DNA of 64,000 nt, taken from the NCBI RefSeq assembly GCF_003576245.1, contig NZ_QWGA01000003.1:1479265-1543264 (forward strand), given 5' to 3'. The notes below the pieces were generated by a model. It did not search any database, was not told the DNA's origin, and saw only the letters and a list, made by a program, of their open reading frames with translations. The stretch comes from Henriciella algicola. GTDB taxonomy: Bacteria; Pseudomonadota; Alphaproteobacteria; Caulobacterales; Hyphomonadaceae. Each line of letters begins with the position of its first letter. Positions within the stretch are counted from its first letter, which is position 1. Position numbers and translations under genes: made by a program. This document shows positions 35,549-44,975 of this stretch, piece by piece.

Positions 35549-37012
35549 CTAGAGCCGTCCCGGTTCGGTGATGAGGTAGATGTCTTTCAGCTCTGTGTAG
35601 ACATCCAGCGCTTCGGTGCCCGGCTCGCGCGTGCCATTGCCAGAGGCGCGGAGGCCGCCGAACGGCATGTGCGGCTCTGAACCGAACGTGCCCGCATTGA
35701 CGACAGCGACGCCCGTGCTGAGCTCTTTCGTGAACGTCCAGGCGCGGTCCCAGCTGGTCGTGTGGATCGTGCCAGTGAGGCCATATGGGCTGTCATTGGC
35801 GAGCGCGACGGCCTCTTCGAAACTGCTGACCTTGTAGATCGCGCCGACCGGGCCGAAGAGCTCTGTCGTTGAAAGGTGAGAGTCTGCCGGAGAGCCTTCG
35901 ATCAGCGTGGCCTGAAGGTAGAAGCCGCCTGCGAGGTCTCCGCCAATACGCTCGCCGCCGCATAGCACCTTGGCGCCTTCGCCTTTGGCGCGCTCGATAG
36001 CGCTCAGCATGTTATTCAGCTGGCGCTCATTGATGACAGGGCCAAGCTCACAATCGTCGCCGACACCGGCCTTGAGGGAGTTCGCCTTGGCGACGAAGGC
36101 GTCGACGAACTTGTCATAGACGGCGTCCATCACGATGAAGCGGCTGCCCGACGCGCAGCGCTGGCCCGCATTGGAGAAGGCAGAGAGCGAAGCCCAGTGG
36201 ACGGCCTTTTCGATGTCAGCATCATCGCAGACGATGAAAGCGTTTTTGCCACCAAGCTCCAGCGAGACCTTTTTGAGGTCGGCGCCCGCCTTGCCAGCAA
36301 TCTCACGGCCAACGCGGGTCGAGCCGGTGAAGGAGATGACGTCGACATCCTTGTGAGCGGTCAGCGGCGGGCCGACTTCCTGGCCAAGGCCCTGAACGAC
36401 GTTCATCACGCCTGCGGGCACGCCAGCTTCGATCAGGGCCCGGGCCATCCAGTCAGCCGAAAGCGGTGTGTCTTCTGCGGGCTTTAGCACAACGGCGTTG
36501 CCGCAGATGAGGGCCGGGAAAACCTTCCAGGCAAAGTTCGGGGCCGGGGTATTGGCGGCGGCGATCAGGGCCGCGACACCGCAAGGCTGGCGAACCGTCA
36601 TGCAGGACTTGTTCGGCGCGCCGGATGGCATGGTGCGCCCGAAAAGGCGCTGGCCTTCGCCGGCATAGAAGCGGCCGCACATGACGGAGCCGGTCGTCTC
36701 ACCCATGGCAGCAGAGAGCGGCTTGCCGGCTTCTTCGGCGACGATCTTTGAAAGTTCTTCGGCGCGCGCTTCGATGAGGTTGCAGGCAGCGTGCAGGATC
36801 TGTCCGCGCTGGACGGCAGGCGTATCGGCCCAGGCCTTTTGCGCAGCCTTGGCAGCGGCGATGGCCTTCTCGACCTCGTCGGCGCCGCCATGGTGCAGCT
36901 TGGCAATCGCCTTGCCGCTATGGGGGCTGAGGATGTCAGACGTGGTCTGACTGGAAACGGCCTCTCCATTGATCAGGGATTTCACGTTCTGCGGATCGAA
37001 TGTGTCCAGCAA
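35549..37012 (-). CDS. NAD(P)-dependent aldehyde dehydrogenase
   Basis: The 487-residue enzyme has the conserved motifs of the ALDH superfamily: VSLELGGKNAFIVCDDADIEK with the general-base Glu, SNAGQRCASGSRF with the catalytic Cys near residue 284, and the cofactor loop FTGSTRVGREIAGKAG. The start is TTG at 37012 with AGGAG 7 bases before it, which explains why no ATG is available. In this operon it may oxidise a sugar aldehyde to the matching acid, or a semialdehyde; the substrate is not readable. It heads the ALDH/CMP-transferase/transketolase group. Confidence 0.9.
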   Translation of the reverse strand: MLDTFDPQNVKSLINGEAVSSQTTSDILSPHSGKAIAKLHHGGADEVEKAIAAAKAAQKAWADTPAVQRGQILHAACNLIEARAEELSKIVAEEAGKPLSAAMGETTGSVMCGRFYAGEGQRLFGRTMPSGAPNKSCMTVRQPCGVAALIAAANTPAPNFAWKVFPALICGNAVVLKPAEDTPLSADWMARALIEAGVPAGVMNVVQGLGQEVGPPLTAHKDVDVISFTGSTRVGREIAGKAGADLKKVSLELGGKNAFIVCDDADIEKAVHWASLSAFSNAGQRCASGSRFIVMDAVYDKFVDAFVAKANSLKAGVGDDCELGPVINERQLNNMLSAIERAKGEGAKVLCGGERIGGDLAGGFYLQATLIEGSPADSHLSTTELFGPVGAIYKVSSFEEAVALANDSPYGLTGTIHTTSWDRAWTFTKELSTGVAVVNAGTFGSEPHMPFGGLRASGNGTREPGTEALDVYTELKDIYLITEPGRL

Positions 37013-37094
37013 TGACAGCTCCTGTGATCGTCTTTACTCGCGCGGCGGCTGCGCGCGTCCCGGTGCTAGCCGATTAAAGCCAGCCCGGGCAAGG

Positions 37095-38621
37095 TCAATT
37101 GGTGGCTGCGCCGCCTTCAATTGCCGCAAGCTCGTCCTTCATGACGATCTTGCCGGAGAGAGGCTCCAGCGTGATGGCCGGGATTGGCTGCGAGAACTCA
37201 CCCTCGACCACCGATGGGTCAAGCTCGACCGGGTCGAGCGTATTATTGACGAAGACGAAGGCCTCGTCGAATTCGCGCATATGCACATGTTTTGAATAGC
37301 GTACGCGCTTCGTGACGCCCTGACCGACCCGTTTGGACCAGATGTCGAAATAGGCTTCGCTGGTGTAGATATCGAAGAACTTCGCCGGATGCGTATGGAA
37401 GAGCACGTCGAAATGCCGGTTTGCGTAGAGCATGAAGAAGCAGGTCAGATACTCAGCCAGATGACGCTCAAGGCCAGCATCGGTCATCTCGAAACGTTTG
37501 GTCCAGCCTGAAATCTTGTCTTCGGTGCCGTGAAACCGGTAGGTGCCGGACTTCACGATGAGTTGTTTCTTCATGACATGAGAGTTGTCGAAGAATTGCT
37601 GCAGGCGGTCATAATAGTCGATGCCGTCGCGCTCATAGTTGCGCCATTCCCAGCGGAAGGGCTGCTCCCAGAACATCCCGTCCGAAATCTTGAGATACTG
37701 GCGCACCAGTTGCGGCTCAGTGACGAGGATGCTGTCGAGCATCGTGCCGTTCAGGAAGAGCGTTTTCCCATTCGCCTTGAGCAGATCATGAAGCTCGCGG
37801 AACAACAGGATCTGGTTCTCCTGAAAGTTTGGGAACCAGTCTTTCGGCATATCGAAGATGAGGCTCGGCGCGCCGAAACCATAGCGGCGGACGGCGTAAT
37901 CGATCAGGACGGCATCGATCTCATTGGTCTTCATGATTTCGAGGACGCGGTTGCAAAGTGCCGAGCGCACCTCTGGCCTGCGAATATCGAAAACGCAGCC
38001 TTCAGCGTCGAGCGCCGGGCCTTCGACGAATTTCAGACGGTGCTTCGGCTCGAGACTCTCGTCCGGATTGTGGACGTAATACTCTTCCGGCAGGCCCGCA
38101 TTCGGCCCGAAAAGGTAGCCGTCATCATAGTTCAGAACGGCATAGCCGATGAAGCGCTTGTTCAGTCCCTTGCGCTTGAAAACCTGCCGCATCTTCTCGA
38201 AGGCGGGCATTTTCATCGTCAGCTTACAGACGCTCTCATCGTAGTGATAATTGCTAGGGGAGTATCCGGAATAGCGGGTATAGGCGTGAGTGACGTCGGG
38301 GCCGCCACGCAGCGGCGTCCCCATCTTGCCAACCTTGGAATTCAGGAACGCAATCAGCGATCCCGTCATGGTCGGGATGAATGGGTTGTGGGCTTCCCTT
38401 GTGATCCAAGGATCACCGAACGGGTTGAGCAACTGCTCCTGCTCGCTCTTGTCTTCCGGGCGATGGATCGCGACCCCGTTCTTGAACCTCGACAGTTTCA
38501 GCATCTTGGCCGAGCAGGATTCACTTTCGATCCCGTCACGAGGCTGGAACTTGCGCTTGGGCAAATTACGCCGAACGAAGCGTATCGCCTGATCGACGAA
38601 TAACGGCACCTTGAAGCTCAT
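37095..38621 (-). CDS. Hypothetical protein with putative glycosidase-like (TIM-barrel) domain
   Basis: The 508-residue protein has no signal peptide. In the middle, FDIRRPEVRSALCNRVLEIMKTNEIDAVLIDYAVRRYG (given in parts) looks like the barrel strand and catalytic Asp region of GH114/GHL15-type putative glycosidases, and GKTLFLNGTMLDSI is a further strand. The N-terminal 35 residues are basic. Its ATG at 38621 shares one base with the stop of the KpsS-like gene (TAATG), so it is coupled to capsule synthesis. A cytoplasmic glycan-modifying or trimming role fits, but the family call is tentative. Confidence 0.5.
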   Translation of the reverse strand: MSFKVPLFVDQAIRFVRRNLPKRKFQPRDGIESESCSAKMLKLSRFKNGVAIHRPEDKSEQEQLLNPFGDPWITREAHNPFIPTMTGSLIAFLNSKVGKMGTPLRGGPDVTHAYTRYSGYSPSNYHYDESVCKLTMKMPAFEKMRQVFKRKGLNKRFIGYAVLNYDDGYLFGPNAGLPEEYYVHNPDESLEPKHRLKFVEGPALDAEGCVFDIRRPEVRSALCNRVLEIMKTNEIDAVLIDYAVRRYGFGAPSLIFDMPKDWFPNFQENQILLFRELHDLLKANGKTLFLNGTMLDSILVTEPQLVRQYLKISDGMFWEQPFRWEWRNYERDGIDYYDRLQQFFDNSHVMKKQLIVKSGTYRFHGTEDKISGWTKRFEMTDAGLERHLAEYLTCFFMLYANRHFDVLFHTHPAKFFDIYTSEAYFDIWSKRVGQGVTKRVRYSKHVHMREFDEAFVFVNNTLDPVELDPSVVEGEFSQPIPAITLEPLSGKIVMKDELAAIEGGAATN

Positions 38622-40306
38622 TAGAGGTCCCCACCCTGATGCTCTGCATTGAAAACGAACGGGGCGCCATCGAGGATGCCCCGGGTAATCGTGTCGAGGC
38701 CCGGCCATTTGCCAGGTGCAAGCTCATCGACGCTTGGCACTTCGATATCGAACATCGCGCCCGTCCCGTTAGGCTGCAGGAAAGGCAGCGGGATCATGCG
38801 GCGGAAGAAGAAGTGGTAGGCGTAACGAAGCGCGCGCTCACGGTCCGGCGCCCACTGGCCGGGGGCGGCTGGAAGCTGGTCGAGCAGTTTGAAGTAATGC
38901 GGCTTGTCGCTCGCATCCTGCGTGACGCCCTTGTTGCGGATCCAGGCTTCGCCTGCGACGATGACAGGTTTGCCCAGCGGAGTGAGCTCCGTGCCCATCT
39001 TGGTGCCATAGATGATGACGGCGTTGGAGGCGTGCGCCAGCGCATATGTGCTGGCGTCTTCATCTGGCGCGATGATGTGGATGTGGCGCGGCAGTTCCGG
39101 GAAAGCCTTCTTCACCTCGTCGATGACGCGCTGGCGAGACGGGATCGCGCCGCGCACTTCGGCAGGGTGAACACGGATGACGACTTCAAGGTCTGGCCGG
39201 TCAATGAAATAGCGGATGGAGTCGATGATCCAGTCCTTCATGCCCGGGAAGGCGTTGGCCGGATAATGCAGCTGCGCGTCCCACATGACATTGGTCAGCA
39301 TGGAGACGACAGGCTTTGAAAGGTCGATGCCTTTCTTCTCGGCAAAGGATTTGAAATCCGAATCCGGCTCTTCGTGGAAATAGATCCAGTCCTTGCCGCC
39401 GCTGGCCCGGCTTTCGAGATAGGCGCGGACTTCGGCGCGGACTGCCTCAGACATGTCGAGCTCTTCCCACGTCTCGACGGGCTCACTCATCATGGTGTGA
39501 TGATAAGTGTCGTCATGGCTGAAAATGAAGCAGTTCTTCCGGTAGGCGACGACCCAGGTCACGACGCGCACGCCTGCCTTGCGACAGACATCGGCAGCGA
39601 TGCCCTGCGGGCTGTAGATGCCGTGGTGAAGCACGCAGACTTCAGGCTTCCAGGCGGCGATGATGCGTTCATAGACGCGCTTGGTAAGGATCGCGCCCTC
39701 AAGGTAGCGGCGCTGCACCTCTTCTGCGCGCGGCTGCCCTTCAAGGTCGCCGGTCGCATAATAACGAAGCGCGCCAGCCAGCGCGTGTTCGCCGACCGCA
39801 ATGCCGTCCAGTTTCCAGTCCGAGATGGAGGCAAGATCGACGCTGGCTGCCAGCGATTGTGCCTCGCTGAAGTCTTCCTGCTTCAGATGGTCTGAATAGC
39901 GAAACTCCGGCAGGCCCATCGGGCGATGATTGTTCGTGCCGCGATTGAAGCACGCCTTGCAGAGGCGGTTCACAAGGCCGAACTCGGCAATCATGTCGGG
40001 CGGCGTTGCCTCGCCATAGGTCGGCATCAGGCAGGCTGGCATCGAGCCATCACAGAATACGCGGCCAACCTGCGCCCCGGCCTTGGTGAGACCTGCAGCC
40101 AGCACGCCGTCCAGATTAGTCACCGCGCCGTGCATGCCTGTATTCGAGCCGATCAGGACGCGCGGCCCAGCGGCCGACTTCACATCGGTTTCCCACTGGC
40201 CTTTCGATGCGGCGATCAGGTCAGGCCAGGACGCAAAGCCTTTCTCGGGCGTGAACGGCTTGGTTGCACCTTTGAAGCGAGGCGGCATTTTCAGTTTTGA
40301 GGACAT
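38621..40306 (-). CDS. Capsule biosynthesis protein, KpsS-like (paralogue of 50977-52701)
   Basis: The 561-residue protein shares long blocks with the protein at 50977: a CDG..PAC motif, CKAC about 40 residues later, LHHGIYSPQG, VVTWVVAYRKN, VRVHPAE-type IRVHPAEVRGA, and GTKMGTELTPLGKPVIVAGEAWIRNKG. The last two resemble the C-terminal half of capsule_synth (KpsS/LipB-type) KDO or glycan transferases. Four conserved cysteines may bind metal. I start it at MSSKLKMPP (40306). Probably a cytoplasmic glycosyltransferase that acts on the lipid-linked base or the repeating unit. Confidence 0.75.
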   Translation of the reverse strand: MSSKLKMPPRFKGATKPFTPEKGFASWPDLIAASKGQWETDVKSAAGPRVLIGSNTGMHGAVTNLDGVLAAGLTKAGAQVGRVFCDGSMPACLMPTYGEATPPDMIAEFGLVNRLCKACFNRGTNNHRPMGLPEFRYSDHLKQEDFSEAQSLAASVDLASISDWKLDGIAVGEHALAGALRYYATGDLEGQPRAEEVQRRYLEGAILTKRVYERIIAAWKPEVCVLHHGIYSPQGIAADVCRKAGVRVVTWVVAYRKNCFIFSHDDTYHHTMMSEPVETWEELDMSEAVRAEVRAYLESRASGGKDWIYFHEEPDSDFKSFAEKKGIDLSKPVVSMLTNVMWDAQLHYPANAFPGMKDWIIDSIRYFIDRPDLEVVIRVHPAEVRGAIPSRQRVIDEVKKAFPELPRHIHIIAPDEDASTYALAHASNAVIIYGTKMGTELTPLGKPVIVAGEAWIRNKGVTQDASDKPHYFKLLDQLPAAPGQWAPDRERALRYAYHFFFRRMIPLPFLQPNGTGAMFDIEVPSVDELAPGKWPGLDTITRGILDGAPFVFNAEHQGGDL

Positions 40307-40390
40307 AAGCGCTTGGTTACTTCCATTCTTCGCCGTTGGCCGATACTGGCGCGTTTTGCAGAGGCGGATCAATCATTGATTGATATCGTG

Positions 40391-41092
40391 TCAGCCACCG
40401 GGCGGATTAGGTGTTGGTCGCCGCTCTTCAGGTCTAAGCTCGCGCACGACCTTTGCGGGGTTTCCTGCGGCAACGACACCTGCGGGCAGGTCGCTGGTGA
40501 CAACAGACTGCGCCGCCACGACGGTGTCGTCGCCAATTGTCACGCCTTTCATCACAGCGCTTCCCAGTCCGATCCAGCACCGGCTGCCGATAACAATCGG
40601 TTTTGAGCGGATTTCGAGAGGAATGGCGATCCGCTTGTCGCCCAGCATGCGGCGAAACTGGATTTCGCGCTGGTCGGCATGCGTGGGGTGGGAGTCATTG
40701 TCGAACAGCTGAACGCCGTGCGCCAGCAGGGTCGCCTGGCCAATCGTGATCGATTGGGACGCCGACAGGATCGTGTCGTCGCCGACATAGGTGTACTTAC
40801 CGATCTGGATGGTAGCGTCGCCTTCAGCCTTCAGGATCCCACGTATCGCGGTCGGGCCATGAATGCGGACGTTTTCTGGCGCCCCCCCATTGATCAGACG
40901 CGCCTTGATGCCGAGTTTGACATTGTCATCGACGACAGCGCCCTTTGAGAACCGATTCCATACATCCAGAAGACGCTGGGCGTCAGCTTCATTGCCGGGG
41001 ATTTGGCCTGCAGCTTCGGAGAGTGAAGCTACTCTGGGATAGACAAGCCCTTCCGCGAACGCGTGATCGTCCGGGTACAGTGCGCCGCGCAT
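40391..41092 (-). CDS. Hexapeptide-repeat acyltransferase
   Basis: The 233-residue protein has a left-handed beta-helix of hexapeptide repeats (IQIGKYTYVGDDTILSASQSITIGQATLLAHGV, cited in parts) and the typical active-site loop region with histidine in NDSHPTH. The C-terminal part, GSRCWIGLGSAVMKGVTIGDDTVVAAQSVV, and the closing GNPAKVVREL are shared with WcaF/maltose-acetyltransferase-type enzymes. It probably O-acetylates a sugar of the surface glycan using acetyl-CoA. It is divergent from the glycosyltransferase at 41268. Confidence 0.88.
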   Translation of the reverse strand: MRGALYPDDHAFAEGLVYPRVASLSEAAGQIPGNEADAQRLLDVWNRFSKGAVVDDNVKLGIKARLINGGAPENVRIHGPTAIRGILKAEGDATIQIGKYTYVGDDTILSASQSITIGQATLLAHGVQLFDNDSHPTHADQREIQFRRMLGDKRIAIPLEIRSKPIVIGSRCWIGLGSAVMKGVTIGDDTVVAAQSVVTSDLPAGVVAAGNPAKVVRELRPEERRPTPNPPGG

Positions 41093-41267
41093 TTGGTACT
41101 CTCCCTCACCAGCTCAACAGCGTTAGTTTTCTATTTGCCGTGGATCAAGTCCAGCGTTCAGCATATCCCCGCCTGCTATAGCGCCGCAGCTTGAGCAAAT
41201 GGCTTTACCCAATTAACGAGCATTGATAACGCCTCGCATCTCAAGCGAAACAAGCTCAGGAGCTCCC

Positions 41268-42779
41268 ATGAGAATTGGGCTGCGCATATTCTATAACCCG
41301 GCATGGATGGGCGGTGTGAACTACGTTCTCAACATCGCGCGCATGCTGAGAACGCTGCCCGATGGTGAGAAACCGCACATCACCTTTCTGACCAGCGCGC
41401 CGCAAGCCGAAGAGATTGCCGCAGAACACGCCGGCCTTGCCGATGAGATCGCGCCTTTTTCAGATGCCGCGTCCCTGAACCTCGATTTCGTCTATCCGGC
41501 GACGCAGCTTCCCGAAGCGCCGTTCGGCGCGCCCTGGGCTGGCTGGATCCCTGACTGGCAGTGCCAGCACTATCCGGAGCTGTTCCCGCCAGAAGAGCAG
41601 GCCCGCCGCTTTCTTCAGTATAGAGAGCTTGCGCGCGGCCCGGCGGCCTGCGTCTTCTCAAGCCAGCAGGCGATTGAAGACACGGCGAAACTGTTTCCGG
41701 AGTTCGAGAAGGATCACTGGAAGATTTTCCACTTCCCAGCCGTCTTCGATGAGGGCTTCTGGCAGGACGGGAGCGGCGATACCGATACGGTGCGCGCGCG
41801 CTTTAATGTGCCCGGCGACTATCTCATCGTCTGCAACCAGTTCTGGCGCCACAAGAACCACCTCCAGATCGTCGAGGCGCTGGCCGCTCGGCCAGAGCTT
41901 GATGTTCATGTCGTGATGACCGGCGCCATCGAGGATACGCGCTGGCCGGACTATGCCGCCAGCATCCGTGAGCTTCTGGCCCGCGAGGACGTTGCCCGCC
42001 GGGTCACCATCACCGACCGGATCAGCCGCGACGAACAGCTCGCCCTTCTAAAAGGCGCGCGCGGCTTTGTGCAGCCAAGCCTCTTTGAAGGCTGGAGCAC
42101 ATTTGTTGAGGAGTCCCGCGCGCTCGGTCTGCCGGGGCTTCTCTCCGACATTCCGGTGCACCGCGAACAATCGCCAGCAGGCTCGGTCTTTTTTGATCCC
42201 AATGACGTGAACTCGCTGGCAAGTGCGCTCGAGGGCTTCTGCGCGGAGCTGCCGCCGCGCCCAAGCCTTGCCGATGCTGGCGCGCGGCACGCCGTCTACG
42301 TTACTGACCGCGCACGCACCTTCATGGACATCGCCCGATTTACCGCAAAGCGCTTTGACCCTGCGCGCCACGATGCGGGCGCCGTGATCGCGAAGGCGGC
42401 GCCGGCCCTCTTCGATGAGATCGGCAAGCATCCTCACGTCACGCAGGAGGCGTTTGACCGCTGGCTCGGCAATGCGCGTCTATCGCTGCGGGATAATCCA
42501 GAAGATCTGGCGCGTATTGGAAGCATGATTGCTGAGAGCAATTCAGCTTTTGCGGCAAAGAGCGACAAGCTGCTGGTTCAGGCGACGCTCGCCAAGGCGC
42601 CGCCGGAGATGCGCCAGCGCTTTCTCGATTACGATCCTGTCAGCGATGAGGCAGCGCGGCGTGAGCGCATCGCAAGGATGCAGTCAGCCATTGATTCTCC
42701 TCGCGCACGCGCGCAACTTGCGTCGCAGAATTTTCTGTTCCGGCTAAAGGATTTCATCCGCCGGAAGCTGCGGAGCTAG
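41268..42779 (+). CDS. Family 4 glycosyltransferase
   Basis: At 503 residues, this GT-B protein has a Rossmann-like N-terminus (FYNPAWMGGVNYVLNIARML), a C-terminal donor site with YLIVCNQFWRHKNHLQIVEAL, and the signature GFVQPSLFEGWSTFVEESRALGLPGLLSDIPVHREQ (in parts) with the EX7E-type glutamates. Such enzymes extend surface polysaccharide. A C-terminal helical part of about 110 residues is extra. The ATG at 41268 has AGGAG 7 bases upstream; an upstream TTG is less likely. It leads the rightward operon that includes the ABC exporter, 10 bp before the permease. Confidence 0.9.
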   Translation: MRIGLRIFYNPAWMGGVNYVLNIARMLRTLPDGEKPHITFLTSAPQAEEIAAEHAGLADEIAPFSDAASLNLDFVYPATQLPEAPFGAPWAGWIPDWQCQHYPELFPPEEQARRFLQYRELARGPAACVFSSQQAIEDTAKLFPEFEKDHWKIFHFPAVFDEGFWQDGSGDTDTVRARFNVPGDYLIVCNQFWRHKNHLQIVEALAARPELDVHVVMTGAIEDTRWPDYAASIRELLAREDVARRVTITDRISRDEQLALLKGARGFVQPSLFEGWSTFVEESRALGLPGLLSDIPVHREQSPAGSVFFDPNDVNSLASALEGFCAELPPRPSLADAGARHAVYVTDRARTFMDIARFTAKRFDPARHDAGAVIAKAAPALFDEIGKHPHVTQEAFDRWLGNARLSLRDNPEDLARIGSMIAESNSAFAAKSDKLLVQATLAKAPPEMRQRFLDYDPVSDEAARRERIARMQSAIDSPRARAQLASQNFLFRLKDFIRRKLRS

Positions 42780-42789
42780 ACCTTCCGAT

Positions 42790-43626
42790 ATGTCCACGCC
42801 GTCCAACCAGCAAGTGATCCATATCCGGCCGCAGCGACCTGTCGGCATATTGAGCCTGTCTGAAATCTGGAAATTCCGGGTCCTGCTGGGGCAGATGATC
42901 AACCGGAATATCCGCTCGCGCATCCTGAACTCGCCGATCAGCATCGTCTGGGGGTTCATCCGCCCGGCCATCATGGCGCTGGCACTCGTCTTCATCCGTC
43001 ACATGTCGGCGGCCAATCTCGGCGCGCAGATCCCTTATCCGCTCTTTATTTTCAGCGGCCTCTGCTTCTGGTTTCTCTGGGCAGAAATGGTAATCCAGTC
43101 GGCAGGCTCCCTGCGGCTCGATTCGGGGATTTCCAAGAAAGTCTATTTCCCGCTTATCCTCAGCCCGATCGCGACGGTCGCCGCGCGCTGGGTCGATATC
43201 TTTATCATTTCCGCAGCGGTGATCGCGTTCCAGCTTTATCTGGGCGTGCCCCTGTCCTGGGACATTCTGGCCATGGTGCCGGTGGTGCTCGTCATGTTCG
43301 TGCTCGCCTTCGGGATCGGTGTTTTGTTCTCGGCGCTTTATCTGATCCACCAGGACAATTCGAAATTCCTCGAGACAGCGGTCTATCTGGGTCTGTTCCT
43401 GTCGCCTGTGCTGTTCTCCAAAGAGATCCTCCCAGAGGTGATCCAGAACTATTACAACCTTAACCCGATGGTCGGTGTGCTGACCGGTCTGCGCGGCGCG
43501 CTTTTTGCTCCAGAGCAGGTCGACTGGACGTCGCTCGGTGTGTCTGCGCTCATGGCGGTGGGCTTTACGATAGTGGGGCTGCTGCTTCTCGACCGGATGG
43601 CAAAGAGTTACGCTGAGCGAGTATGA
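42790..43626 (+). CDS. wzm: ABC-2-type polysaccharide export permease (Wzm/KpsM-like)
   Basis: The 278-residue protein has six hydrophobic segments in the ABC-2 arrangement. The N-terminal segment LLGQMINRNIRSRILNSPISIVWGFIRPAIMALALVFI (in parts) is the usual entry to the first membrane helix, and YNLNPMVGVLTGLRGALFAPE before the last helix is the common NPM-containing motif of Wzm-type permeases. It forms the membrane channel for a lipid-linked polysaccharide and works with the ATPase at 43623, whose start overlaps its stop (ATGATG). Confidence 0.92.
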   Translation: MSTPSNQQVIHIRPQRPVGILSLSEIWKFRVLLGQMINRNIRSRILNSPISIVWGFIRPAIMALALVFIRHMSAANLGAQIPYPLFIFSGLCFWFLWAEMVIQSAGSLRLDSGISKKVYFPLILSPIATVAARWVDIFIISAAVIAFQLYLGVPLSWDILAMVPVVLVMFVLAFGIGVLFSALYLIHQDNSKFLETAVYLGLFLSPVLFSKEILPEVIQNYYNLNPMVGVLTGLRGALFAPEQVDWTSLGVSALMAVGFTIVGLLLLDRMAKSYAERV

Positions 43627-44975
43627 TGCCTGACACCTTGCCACAAACTGCGCCCGAGGCGGCAGCCGATAAGGATGAGCGCCAGCTTGTCATGGACGTT
43701 CGCGGCCTGTCGAAGCGCTACCGGATGACGTCGGCGGTGACGCGGACAGACAAGGACGGCAACACCCACAAGGAGCAATACTATCAGGCTCTGAAGGATG
43801 TGAGCTTCAAGGTCTGGTCAGGCGACCGTGTCGGCATCATGGGCCATAATGGTGCGGGCAAGTCGACGCTGCTCAAAATCCTGTCCCGCGTGCTGAATCC
43901 GAGTGATGGCGAAGCCTTTATCTATGGGCGGGCGACATCCCTGCTCGAAGTCGGAACTGGCTTTAACCCGAAGATGAGTGGGCGCCAGAACGTCTATCTC
44001 AATGCCGCGCTGCATGGCCTCACCCGCAAGGAAATCGACCAGCGCATGGATGAGATCGTCGCCTTCTCAGAGATTGGCCGCTTCATCGAAGAGCCGGTAG
44101 AGACCTATTCGACCGGCATGCGCGCACGCCTCGGTTTCTCCGTCGCCGCCCATCTCGACCCTGACATCCTGATGCTGGACGAAGTGCTGTCGGTCGGCGA
44201 CGCAGCGTTCCAGAAGAAGTGCCTGCAGCGCATGGATGAGATTACCGGCCATGACCGGACGCTTCTATTTGTCTCGCACTCCACGGGGGCCATCCGCCGT
44301 TTCTGCGACCGCTGCATCTGGATCGATCATGGTGAGGTCGTCATGGATGACGATGTCATGACCGTGACCGAGGCCTATGAGGCCCAGATGATGAACGTCG
44401 CCGCGACCTATCAAGCGCCTGAGAAGAGCGAGCCCGCAAAAGATGAGAAGAAGAGCAGCGGCAAATCGGGCAAGCCCGATACGGCCAGCGTTCTTGAGGC
44501 TGAGGTCGATGGGCCTGTCGCTGAGCTCGTGACGGCGCGCGTGCTGGATGATGCCGGCCAGATTGCGCGTTCGGTCAAGATTGATACGCCGTGCGCGATC
44601 GAGATCGCGTTTGACGTGCTGCAGGCCGATATGCGGGTGGAGCCAGCCCTGCACGTCAAGAATGAGATCGGCGACCTCATGTTCGTTGTCGCATTTACCG
44701 ATGGTGATTATCCGGGCGCGATCAACAAGCCTGGACGTTATAAAAGCCGCGCACGTATTCCGGCTAACCTTCTGAATGAAGGCTTGCACTATGTCAGTGT
44801 GGTGATGGTCACAGCGGACCCGCTCACGCGTCACCAAAGCGTCGACAATGCCGTCTCGTTCTCAGTCTATGAGCCGCAGGGCGATGACCTCGCGCGGGCG
44901 CGCGGGCGCTATTCAAGAAACTTCCCAGGCGGACTGCGTCCTCGCCTGGACTGGTCAACGGAGCGCGAGTCATGA
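43623..44975 (+). CDS. wzt: ABC exporter ATPase with C-terminal glycan-binding domain (Wzt-like)
   Basis: Residues 20-270 are an ABC ATPase: Walker A GHNGAGKST (residues 74-82), signature YSTGMRARLGFSVA and Walker B ILMLDEVLSVGDAAFQ. A hinge of charged residues (SEPAKDEKKSSGKSGK) links to a beta-rich C-terminal domain (residues about 300-450) with VLDDAGQIARSVKIDTPCAIEIAFDV and VNDAVSF-like strands, typical of Wzt_C. In E. coli O8/O9a that domain binds the terminally modified chain end and links export to completion. The same could hold here, which is why the methyltransferases nearby matter. Confidence 0.93.
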   Translation: MMPDTLPQTAPEAAADKDERQLVMDVRGLSKRYRMTSAVTRTDKDGNTHKEQYYQALKDVSFKVWSGDRVGIMGHNGAGKSTLLKILSRVLNPSDGEAFIYGRATSLLEVGTGFNPKMSGRQNVYLNAALHGLTRKEIDQRMDEIVAFSEIGRFIEEPVETYSTGMRARLGFSVAAHLDPDILMLDEVLSVGDAAFQKKCLQRMDEITGHDRTLLFVSHSTGAIRRFCDRCIWIDHGEVVMDDDVMTVTEAYEAQMMNVAATYQAPEKSEPAKDEKKSSGKSGKPDTASVLEAEVDGPVAELVTARVLDDAGQIARSVKIDTPCAIEIAFDVLQADMRVEPALHVKNEIGDLMFVVAFTDGDYPGAINKPGRYKSRARIPANLLNEGLHYVSVVMVTADPLTRHQSVDNAVSFSVYEPQGDDLARARGRYSRNFPGGLRPRLDWSTERES

